Assembly: GCA_017882205.1 (NCBI GenBank)
Contig: JADGPY010000156.1
Span: forward strand, 1 to 6,476
Length of the DNA: 6,476 nucleotides
Source of the DNA: Chitinophagaceae bacterium
Lineage (GTDB): Bacteria > Bacteroidota > Bacteroidia > Chitinophagales > Chitinophagaceae
Direction of reading: 5' to 3'
A program made the translations under genes and the position numbers. Below the pieces are notes generated by a model. That model saw only the letters and a list, made by a program, of their open reading frames with translations. It did no database searches and had not been told where the DNA came from. This document shows, one piece after another, positions 1 through 5,653 of the stretch (position 1 is its first letter; each line of letters starts with the position of its first letter).

Positions 1-157
1 CATGTTCATATTGAGATTCAAGCTCTTCGGCAATTCCATAAACAGGTATACACATGGGACCCATGCGTCCGCAGATAACCAGGACATTTTCATTTTCATT
101 TATTGCTTTATTATGATCCGCAATTGACTCGATGTGTTTTAAATTAGTGTACAACAT
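1..157 (-). CDS. Thioredoxin-fold family protein, N-terminal part, runs off the left edge
   Basis: The minus strand from the ATG at 157-155 is open to the window edge and gives 52 residues. Residues 25-46 read as a beta strand (VLVI) followed by an active-site-like turn, CGRMGPMC (29-36), and an amphipathic helix (IPVYGIAEELE), which is the layout of a thioredoxin N-terminal half. I recognise the CGRMGPMC-IPVY signature from short thioredoxin-like proteins of Bacteroidota and Clostridia whose substrate I do not know. Aligned to thioredoxin, the CGPC motif position is occupied by MGPM (32-35), with cysteines three residues before it and one after, so an ordinary CXXC dithiol is absent. There is no signal peptide, so a cytoplasmic location is likely. 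A -7 box lies about 30 bp upstream, which favours this start. The gene is divergent from the Crp/Fnr gene. The C-terminal portion is outside the window. Confidence 0.82.
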   Translation of the reverse strand, partial: MLYTNLKHIESIADHNKAINENENVLVICGRMGPMCIPVYGIAEELESQYEH

Positions 158-184
158 GACTTTTTTATATTTAAGTTTAAAGGA

Positions 185-215
185 CAAAAATACTACGTAT
201 TTTCTCATAAATAAA
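185..215 (-). promoter_or_regulatory. Candidate Bacteroidota-type promoter for the thioredoxin-like gene
   Basis: Read on the minus strand, TATTTTTG at 192-185 matches the Bacteroides -7 consensus TAnnTTTG exactly. TTTA at 215-212, 19 nt upstream, is a 3-of-4 match to the -33 box TTTG at the expected spacing. The resulting leader to the ATG at 157 would be roughly 20 nt. The motif is short and the region AT-rich, so a chance match is possible. Confidence 0.4.
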
Positions 216-233
216 TGAATTGAGAGTGCACTG

Positions 234-264
234 CGACAAGTTACCGGTTGATTCACGACAACTT
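234..264. promoter_or_regulatory. Possible operator region with direct repeats and an FNR-length half-palindrome
   Basis: Two near-identical 9-mers, CGACAAGTT (234-242) and CGACAACTT (256-264), lie 22 bp apart, about two helical turns, on the same strand. Between and overlapping them, TTGATTCACGACAA (248-261) has the 14-bp geometry of an FNR site (TTGAT N4 ATCAA) and matches 8 of 10 consensus positions. It lies about 20 bp upstream of the -7 box of the Crp/Fnr gene, where an activator would sit, and that promoter lacks a clear -33 box. Autoregulation is therefore possible, but this is inference from short motifs. Confidence 0.25.
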
Positions 265-280
265 TTTTATTGTTTTAAGT

Positions 281-288
281 TAACTTTG
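281..288 (+). promoter_or_regulatory. Candidate -7 box of the Crp/Fnr regulator gene
   Basis: TAACTTTG matches the Bacteroides -7 consensus TAnnTTTG exactly and lies 25 bp before the ATG at 314, leaving a leader of about 20 nt. No TTTG is found at the usual 19-21 nt upstream spacing, so the promoter may be weak or activator-dependent. Confidence 0.4.
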
Positions 289-313
289 TATTTTTTAATG
301 AATCATTATAGGG

Positions 314-1009
314 ATGAAAACCATACTCGAGACCGATAGAGAATATATCTGTGATATAAAGGCGCCCTGTTTTCAGGCGCTTTTACCCGAAGAGGTTGAA
401 GTTGTAAGGGCAAGCAAAACCCAGGTACTCTTCCGCAAAGATGATAATTTGACCAAACAGGGAGCATTTGCTTCATATGTATTGTTTGTTATTGATGGTT
501 ATGCGAAACAATATCTTGAAGGTGATGGCATTAAGAACTACAACCTGCGGATAATAAAACCTGGTGAATTTGTTGGACTTTCGGCCGTGTTTTCCGAAAA
601 CACTTTCAATTATTCCTCTGTTGCTTTGACCGATTGCCATATATTCCTTATTGAAAAGGAAGCTATTGGAAAAGTTGTAAAGCAAAACGGGACGTTCGGG
701 TTTAACATTATTAAGAGGTACTGCGCGCAGAATACCAACCTGCTCAACACGGTTCGTAACCTTATGTACAAGCAGATGAATGGCCGGATGGCAGACACAT
801 TATTGTATATCGATGGCTTAAAAAGTGAAAAGTCAGACATATTTCAGCTTCTTTCACGAAAAGATCTCGCTGATTTTGCAGGAATTTCAACAGAAAGCAC
901 TGTGAAACTCCTTAAAATCTTTGAAAAGGAAGGACTAATTAAGCTGCAGGAAAAGGATATAAAAATAATAAAACACAACGCGCTGGTTGAAATTAGCAGA
1001 AGGGGCTGA
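314..1009 (+). CDS. Crp/Fnr-family transcriptional regulator next to the NO reductase gene
   Basis: A 231-residue protein of normal Crp/Fnr length. Residues about 20-130 form the cyclic-nucleotide-binding-like beta-roll (VLFVIDGYAKQY 56-67, the PGEFVG turn 83-88, the strand HIFLIEKEAI 109-118), followed by the dimerisation helix (about 130-165) and a winged helix-turn-helix (LSRKDLADFAGIS 180-192, then recognition helix TESTVKLLKIFEKEGLI 193-209). The recognition helix keeps the Glu used by Crp and Fnr (E194) but has V197-K198 where Fnr has Ser-Arg, so the target sequence may differ from TTGAT. Cysteines are at 13, 19, 108 and 137; C13 and C19 do not form the N-terminal cluster pattern of enteric Fnr, so an Fe-S role is not supported, and a heme or other NO/redox sensor cannot be judged from sequence. 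The neighbour 157 bp downstream in the same direction is norZ, so control of NO reduction is the likely role (inference). The start follows a -7 box at a sensible distance. Confidence 0.9.
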   Translation: MKTILETDREYICDIKAPCFQALLPEEVEVVRASKTQVLFRKDDNLTKQGAFASYVLFVIDGYAKQYLEGDGIKNYNLRIIKPGEFVGLSAVFSENTFNYSSVALTDCHIFLIEKEAIGKVVKQNGTFGFNIIKRYCAQNTNLLNTVRNLMYKQMNGRMADTLLYIDGLKSEKSDIFQLLSRKDLADFAGISTESTVKLLKIFEKEGLIKLQEKDIKIIKHNALVEISRRG

Positions 1010-1096
1010 TTTCGGACATTATATATATTGGGTTGAAAAAAATATTTTTAAAATACGATGAAAGCATGTAATTTAAAAAAACATATTCATGAGCTA

Positions 1097-1114
1097 TTGA
1101 AACCATAATTTCAA
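1097..1114. promoter_or_regulatory. Perfect palindrome upstream of norZ, candidate Crp/Fnr operator
   Basis: TTGAAA (1097-1102), a 6-bp spacer CCATAA, and TTTCAA (1109-1114) make a perfect inverted repeat with TTG and CAA ends typical of Crp/Fnr sites. At 18 bp overall it is longer than the 14-bp Fnr site; from memory, the site of the NO-responsive Crp/Fnr protein HcpR of Porphyromonas has the same TTG-N12-CAA outer geometry. Its centre is about 61 bp before the norZ ATG and roughly 47 bp upstream of the start point predicted from the box at 1142, a position compatible with activation. The binding protein would most simply be the adjacent regulator; this is inferred. Confidence 0.45.
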
Positions 1115-1141
1115 AATAATTACCAGCGAAATCTATGGGAA

Positions 1142-1149
1142 TAACTTTT
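1142..1149 (+). promoter_or_regulatory. Possible -7 box of norZ
   Basis: TAACTTTT matches TAnnTTTG at all but the last fixed position and lies 17 bp before the norZ ATG. There is no TTTG at 19-21 nt upstream, which would fit a promoter that depends on an activator bound at 1097-1114. The match is imperfect and the region AT-rich. Confidence 0.25.
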
Positions 1150-1166
1150 AACTGAATATATTTTCT

Positions 1167-3467
1167 ATGCAAAGTTCAAATGACAACTCAAAAAACCAAA
1201 ATTTATCTATTTGGTGGAGGAGGGGATTATATATCATTCTTCTCCTTGAATTTGGAATACTCATCTGGGTGACTACCGGCTCCCTCTACAAGAATTTAAA
1301 ACCGCCGATACCTGAAAAAGTTTTAGACAGTTCAGGCTTGGTGGTATTCACTGCGACAGATGTTCAAAATGGACAGAAGGTCTTCCTCGAAAAGGCACTT
1401 ATGGACAATGGAAGTATCTGGGGTCATGGAGCTTACATGGGCCCGGATTTCTCTGCACAATATTTACATAATCTTGCTCTGGAAGTCACAGGTTATATTG
1501 CTGAAGAAAAGTATAAAGCACCGGTATCAGACATTTCCTCTGAACAGAAAGAGTCTCTTACAGCCTTAACCCATGATTATTTGTCAAAAAACCGGTATAG
1601 CTACGACAGCCATAACCTATTGTATACCGAGCCTGAAAAAAAATCTTATAATGCGCAGATTTCGTACTGGCGGGATTATTTTCAGAAACCAGATGCAAAC
1701 CGTGGATTACCAAAAACTTTAATAACTGACCCGGAAGAGCTGAGACAACTGACATCTTTTTTTGCATGGGCTGCCTGGGCAACTACTGCAAAAGTTCCTG
1801 GTAAAAACTATTCCTATACGAATAATTTTCCATATGAACCTCTGATAGGAAATGGACCTTCGAGTGCAACAATATTATGGAGTGCCTTAAGTCTTATTAC
1901 CCTTCTTGGAGGAATTGCGCTGATACTCTTTTTCTTTGGCCGGTTCAATTATCTTGGCTGGCGTGGAGCTGAAGATCTGATGCCACCTCAGATGATACCG
2001 GGCAAGCCAACAGCAATGGAACGCTCATCAATAAAATTTTTTGTTATAGCCATTTTTCTTCTTCTTCTACAGACATTCGCAGGTGGTGCAATTGCTCATT
2101 ACTTTGCTGATCCGAAAGGATTTTTCGGTTTCGACCTGTCATCACTGATTCCTTCGAATGTTCTTCGTTCATGGCATCTTCAGGCTGCTATTCTCTGGAT
2201 TGCAACAACATATATCGGAGGAGGAATTTTTATTTCTTCCGTTCTATCGAAACGCCAGCCAAAAGGGCAGATAGCACTGATTAATTTTCTTTTCATCGCC
2301 CTGGCAGTTTTGGTTTTCGGTAGCATGGCAGGGGAATACCTCGGAGCCAGGGACTTTTTGAAAAAAATATGGTTCTGGCTTGGCAACCAGGGATGGGAAT
2401 ACCTTGAAATGGGCCGTGGCTGGCAGGTTTTGATGGCTGTTGGACTTTTATTATGGGCATTTTTACTTTACAGGTCAGTAAAGCCTTCCAGAAAGGAACC
2501 CGGCGAGCGGGAATTAAAAACCATTTTTCTGCTGGCAGCTTTTGCAATACCATTTTTCTATATCCCAGCCTTTTTCTTTGGTTCTTCAACGAATTACTCA
2601 ACGGTTGATACCTGGAGATTCTGGATAATCCATCTTTGGGTAGAAGGTTTTTTTGAAGTATTCGCAACTGTTATGGTTGCAATAATGTTCTATAAGCTCG
2701 GACTGGTGTCGAAACGTACCGCTACCCGGATCATTTACCTTGATGCTGTTTTGTTTCTTGGCGCCGGAATATTAGGAACTGGACATCATTGGTACTGGAA
2801 TGGGCAAACATCTGTTTCGATGGCTATTTCTGCTTCCTTTTCTGCTATGGAAGTAGTTCCCTTGATCCTGCTAACCCTTGAAGCATCTGACTTTGCAAGG
2901 TTAATGCACGCAAAAACAGACGAAAAAGGACTCAGGATAGATTTTCCTCATAAATGGACATTTTATTTCCTGATCGCTGTAGGCATCTGGAACTTTGTGG
3001 GTGCCGGAATATTTGGTTTTTTAATTAATCTTCCGGTCATAAGTTATTATGAAACAGGTACCAACCTTACGCCGAACCACGGTCATGCAGCTCTTATGGG
3101 AGTTTTTGGCATGCTGGGAATAGCTTTTCTTATATTCGCAATCAGACAGATCTCTTCTGCAGATCAATGGAAAAGAATTGAGAAATATGTTAAAATTTCA
3201 TTCTGGGGGCTTAATATCGGGCTCGCAGGTATGATATTATTGCAGCTTTTTCCAAGCGGAGTCCTTCAGTTACTGGATGTAATCAGGAATGGTTACTGGC
3301 ATGCCCGAAGTCTCGAGTTCTCCGGTAAGCAACATATTGTTAACCTGGCCTGGCTAAGATTACCTGCCGATATAATATTTATAATTGCAGGAGTTCTGCC
3401 ACTTCTGATTGCAGTGGTATTGACCTGGTTTAACATGCGAAAATCAAATGAAAAGGGAATAATGTAA
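1167..3467 (+). CDS. norZ: Quinol-dependent nitric oxide reductase (qNOR)
   Basis: NorZ reduces two NO to N2O and water in the cytoplasmic membrane, taking electrons directly from quinol. The 766 residues have the family's usual length and order: one N-terminal membrane helix (about 20-37), a periplasmic domain (about 45-235) with the WGHGAYMGPDF motif at 85-95 and no CXXCH heme site, then a NorB-like core of about 13 helices. Expected ligands are all present: H337 (SWHLQ) and H640 for low-spin heme b, H638 (NHGHAALMG) for heme b3, and H489 (IHLWVEGFFEV), H540 and H541 (GTGHHWYW) for the non-heme iron FeB, with E493 and E497 in the FeB motif. Glutamate near FeB and the lack of the copper-oxidase Tyr-His pair separate it from cytochrome oxidases; fusion of the periplasmic domain to the core separates it from cNOR NorB. 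It is often annotated norB. No Shine-Dalgarno is seen; the start is chosen because the protein then begins with a short polar stretch before the first helix. No nitrite reductase or accessory norD/norQ is visible. Confidence 0.97.
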   Translation: MQSSNDNSKNQNLSIWWRRGLYIILLLEFGILIWVTTGSLYKNLKPPIPEKVLDSSGLVVFTATDVQNGQKVFLEKALMDNGSIWGHGAYMGPDFSAQYLHNLALEVTGYIAEEKYKAPVSDISSEQKESLTALTHDYLSKNRYSYDSHNLLYTEPEKKSYNAQISYWRDYFQKPDANRGLPKTLITDPEELRQLTSFFAWAAWATTAKVPGKNYSYTNNFPYEPLIGNGPSSATILWSALSLITLLGGIALILFFFGRFNYLGWRGAEDLMPPQMIPGKPTAMERSSIKFFVIAIFLLLLQTFAGGAIAHYFADPKGFFGFDLSSLIPSNVLRSWHLQAAILWIATTYIGGGIFISSVLSKRQPKGQIALINFLFIALAVLVFGSMAGEYLGARDFLKKIWFWLGNQGWEYLEMGRGWQVLMAVGLLLWAFLLYRSVKPSRKEPGERELKTIFLLAAFAIPFFYIPAFFFGSSTNYSTVDTWRFWIIHLWVEGFFEVFATVMVAIMFYKLGLVSKRTATRIIYLDAVLFLGAGILGTGHHWYWNGQTSVSMAISASFSAMEVVPLILLTLEASDFARLMHAKTDEKGLRIDFPHKWTFYFLIAVGIWNFVGAGIFGFLINLPVISYYETGTNLTPNHGHAALMGVFGMLGIAFLIFAIRQISSADQWKRIEKYVKISFWGLNIGLAGMILLQLFPSGVLQLLDVIRNGYWHARSLEFSGKQHIVNLAWLRLPADIIFIIAGVLPLLIAVVLTWFNMRKSNEKGIM

Positions 3468-3513
3468 ATGATTGGGGTTTTGATAGATGAGATAATCAGT
3501 TTTTGTTACTGAC

Positions 3514-4008
3514 TCACAGATTCACATGGTTGTTCAATTTATAGAAGCATTCATTATTTCTTTTCAGCTTTATCAAAACGCCTTTGCCTTCACAGAAAAT
3601 ATTGCAAATGTTTTCAATGGAGTTAACATCTAATTCGACTTCTTTCTCCTCATACGGAACATTACTATTTTGGAAAGTTTTTAAGTTTTCATAGATCTCA
3701 TCTGTGGATGTCAGCTTGTTATACCTTAAGGTATTGCTGATTATCAATTCCAGGATCAGGTTTATATTTCTGATAAGAGAATAGTCCTTACCGCTTAGCT
3801 TTTTTTCCAGGTTGGCAGAGTATTTGATCCTTGAACTTGTCGGGATAAATGTTATTGATACCATATCAGACAAAGTTTTATTTATATGAAATATCCGGTT
3901 ACCAGTATTTTCCTGTCGCATTTCGTTTATATAACGGTTTCCAATTTTAGCAAGTATCCTACGCACTTTTGCCCTGAGAACTGAAGCCATCTGACCAGGT
4001 TGGTTCAT
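3514..4008 (-). CDS. Hypothetical protein overlapping the truncated AraC-like gene
   Basis: A 164-residue ORF I do not recognise. It starts at an ATG immediately after an in-frame TGA (4011-4009), so it cannot extend further upstream in its frame, and its first 50 bp overlap the 3' end of the AraC-like gene in another frame (+1 relative to it). The N-terminus is basic and probably helical (VLRAKVRRILAKIG, 10-23); the middle is predicted helical (LIRNINLILELIISNTL, 78-94); the C-terminus (about 121-164) alternates charged and hydrophobic residues like beta strands (KGVLIKLKR, 142-150) and has cysteines at 135, 139 and 154. There is no signal peptide or membrane segment. A later ATG (residue 30, base 3921) would remove the overlap. 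It does not resemble the missing second half of the AraC domain. An open frame of this length in AT-rich DNA argues for a real gene, but a decaying remnant is possible. It converges on norZ with a 46-bp gap. Confidence 0.55.
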   Translation of the reverse strand: MNQPGQMASVLRAKVRRILAKIGNRYINEMRQENTGNRIFHINKTLSDMVSITFIPTSSRIKYSANLEKKLSGKDYSLIRNINLILELIISNTLRYNKLTSTDEIYENLKTFQNSNVPYEEKEVELDVNSIENICNIFCEGKGVLIKLKRNNECFYKLNNHVNL

Positions 4009-4402
4009 TCACCCTTAATTTTTCATTTTTCTTTTCTGTATAATACTCCTCAATTGATACTCCTGTCTCCTTTGTGAAGTACTTATTGAGGTAGGTATAA
4101 TTATAACCGACCATTTGTGACACATAATATGGGAATCCGGCTTCGGGCGCTGTATTATTTTTTAACATATCAAGAATAACTTCCTGAATTTTAGTGACTA
4201 ATTGGGTCTTTTTGAATACTATTTCAAGTCCGTATTTACGAAGTGCGAAATCTAATTTTCTTATTTCAACCAATGATAAATCGTTTTCAAGATCAATTTC
4301 TCCAGATTCGAATGATCTGTAATTTATACCTAACCTTTCCAGTTCGAGCAGAACATAAAATTTGGTTTTCCGACAAACCATGTTTTTTATGAAGACCTTC
4401 AT
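3959..4402 (-). CDS. AraC-like regulator with only one helix-turn-helix, probably truncated
   Basis: The 147-residue product resembles a short AraC-type family common in Bacteroidota (about 190 residues as I recall): a ferredoxin-like, HMA-like N-terminal part beginning MKVFIKNMVC, then an AraC-type DNA-binding domain. Residues 1-65 match that N-terminal part, including the pattern GLxxxSxExGEIxL (25-38 here), although the usual CXXC is reduced to C10 with Thr at 13. Residues 67-120 match the linker and first HTH (YVSQMVGYNYTYLNKYFTKE, 93-112, then GVSIEEYY, 114-121). After about residue 130 the similarity stops; the second HTH that normally follows is missing and the last 17 residues look unlike the family. 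This suggests truncation by a frameshift, deletion or rearrangement, so DNA binding may be impaired or altered. Its end overlaps the next minus-strand ORF by 50 bp. It is divergent from the MDR oxidoreductase gene, 246 bp away, which could have been its target. Confidence 0.7.
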   Translation of the reverse strand: MKVFIKNMVCRKTKFYVLLELERLGINYRSFESGEIDLENDLSLVEIRKLDFALRKYGLEIVFKKTQLVTKIQEVILDMLKNNTAPEAGFPYYVSQMVGYNYTYLNKYFTKETGVSIEEYYTEKKNEKLRVNEPTWSDGFSSQGKSA

Positions 4403-4508
4403 ATTTAATTAGTTTAAATAATCTTAGAAAGTATATAAAAACAAAGACCATTTATGCAATTTTCAAAGGCAAAAATATAGGAGCGATTTCACAGATAAAT
4501 TAAATCTG

Positions 4509-4538
4509 AATTAATGTTTGATTAAGATTTCATTAATT
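4509..4538. repeat. Inverted repeat in the AraC-like/oxidoreductase intergenic region
   Basis: AATTAATG (4509-4516) and CATTAATT (4531-4538) form perfect 8-bp arms around a 14-nt spacer. The centre is about 125 bp before the oxidoreductase ATG and about 121 bp before the AraC-like ATG, that is, midway between the divergent genes. It could be an operator for a dimeric regulator or a weak hairpin; the arms are almost all A and T, so chance is a serious alternative. I see no convincing -33/-7 promoter pair in the rest of this 246-bp region. Confidence 0.35.
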
Positions 4539-4648
4539 TTTTAAACGGAGAGAAATGCCGGAAAGCAATTAAATATAAATTTTAATCAGAAGAACATTAT
4601 CGGTAAATTAATTGTTAATAGGATAATGACGAACAGACAGATAAGATT

Positions 4649-5650
4649 ATGAAAATCAAACAAATTGTTTTAGCATCAAGACCTCATGGTCTTCCTACAT
4701 CCCAAAATTTCAGATTTGAAGAAAAAGAACAGAAAAAAATAGGAGAGGGAGAAGTCTTGCTGAAGTCGTGGTTTATTTCCGTAGACCCTTATATGAGAGG
4801 ACGGATGAATGATGTAAAGTCATATGCAGCATCTTTTAAGGTTGACGAGCCTATTGCTGGAGGCGTAGTGGCTAAGGTAATTGAAAGCGGCAGTAAATCT
4901 TTCAATGAAGGTGACACAGTATTTGGAATGTTACCTTGGGCAACATATTGTATAGAAAAGGCAGAAAACCTCCGTAAAATTGATACTAAGTCGGTTCCAC
5001 CGGGCTATTACCTGGGCATTCTCGGAATGCCGGGTCTTACAGGATATTTTGGAATGATGGACATCGGCAAACCTAAAACAGGAGAATCTGTTGTTGTATC
5101 TGGTGCTGCCGGAGCAGTAGGTATTGTGGCCGGACAAATAGCCAAAATACAAGGAGCCTATGTAGTTGGTATTGCGGGTTCAGATGACAAATGTAAATTA
5201 TTAAAAGAGCAATTCGGGTTTGATGAAGCCGTTAATTATAAAACCTCAAAGACAATGAAGCAGGAAATTGCATCTGTTTGTCCCAAAGGGGTGGATGTAT
5301 ATTACGATAATGTAGGAGGGGAAATTTCTGATGCTGTTATTTCTAACCTGAATTTTCATGCAAGGGTCGTTCTGTGTGGACAAATCTCGCAATACAACAA
5401 CACTGAAGTCCAAATGGGACCCAGGATATTGCCCAGGCTCTTAACCCGGAGTATTATGGTAAAGGGTTTTATTGTAAGAGATTACAGTGAACGGTTTGAA
5501 GAAGGCTTTGCACATTTGACCGGATGGGTGAAGGAGGGAACAATTAAATACACGCAGACAATTATTCATGGGTTCGATAAATTACCTGGTACTTTCCTTG
5601 GTCTGTTCAGCGGGAAAAACCATGGAAAAATGATGGTGGAAGCGGAATGA
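4649..5650 (+). CDS. Zinc-independent NADPH-dependent oxidoreductase (MDR superfamily, CurA/leukotriene B4 dehydrogenase-like)
   Basis: A 333-residue medium-chain dehydrogenase/reductase, close to the usual 330-345 for this group, which reduces the C=C bond of alpha,beta-unsaturated aldehydes and ketones with NADPH in the cytoplasm. Diagnostic features are the N-terminal GroES-like domain with SVDPYMRGRM (44-53), the GMPGLTGYFGM segment (126-136), the Rossmann dinucleotide loop SGAAGAVG (151-158) followed by helix and strand YVVGIAGSDDK (171-181), DVYYDNVGG (216-224), and the C-terminal GKNHGKMMV (322-330). Zinc-ligand cysteines of alcohol dehydrogenases are absent. Escherichia coli CurA and mammalian prostaglandin reductase 1 belong to the same family, but substrate cannot be read from sequence. 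The HEAT-repeat gene starts 3 bp after its stop, so the two are probably co-transcribed. The divergent truncated AraC-like gene may be a former regulator. No strong Shine-Dalgarno is present at this ATG; the start fits the family N-terminus. Confidence 0.93.
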   Translation: MKIKQIVLASRPHGLPTSQNFRFEEKEQKKIGEGEVLLKSWFISVDPYMRGRMNDVKSYAASFKVDEPIAGGVVAKVIESGSKSFNEGDTVFGMLPWATYCIEKAENLRKIDTKSVPPGYYLGILGMPGLTGYFGMMDIGKPKTGESVVVSGAAGAVGIVAGQIAKIQGAYVVGIAGSDDKCKLLKEQFGFDEAVNYKTSKTMKQEIASVCPKGVDVYYDNVGGEISDAVISNLNFHARVVLCGQISQYNNTEVQMGPRILPRLLTRSIMVKGFIVRDYSERFEEGFAHLTGWVKEGTIKYTQTIIHGFDKLPGTFLGLFSGKNHGKMMVEAE

Positions 5651-5653
5651 GAT

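Noticed and set aside
1038..1049. AAAAATATTTTT palindrome upstream of norZ
   Set aside because: Low-complexity A/T run of a kind expected by chance in this AT-rich intergenic region; no family motif ends.
2293..2667. 124-residue open frame on the minus strand inside norZ
   Set aside because: Antisense shadow of a strongly conserved membrane enzyme gene; its translation resembles no protein family.
3496..3512. Small stem TCAGT/ACTGA with a TTTTGTT loop between the convergent norZ and unknown ORF ends, as a bidirectional terminator
   Set aside because: Only five base pairs and no run of T after the stem on either strand; too weak to call.
4403..4460. TTTG motifs upstream of the AraC-like gene on the minus strand as a promoter
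   Set aside because: No TAnnTTTG at 19-21 nt from any of them; the best partner matches only TA and one T.
4555..4572. Five-codon upstream ORF (MPESN) preceded by GGAGAG before the oxidoreductase gene
   Set aside because: Very short, 76 bp from the real start, no sign of pausing or attenuation structure; likely chance.
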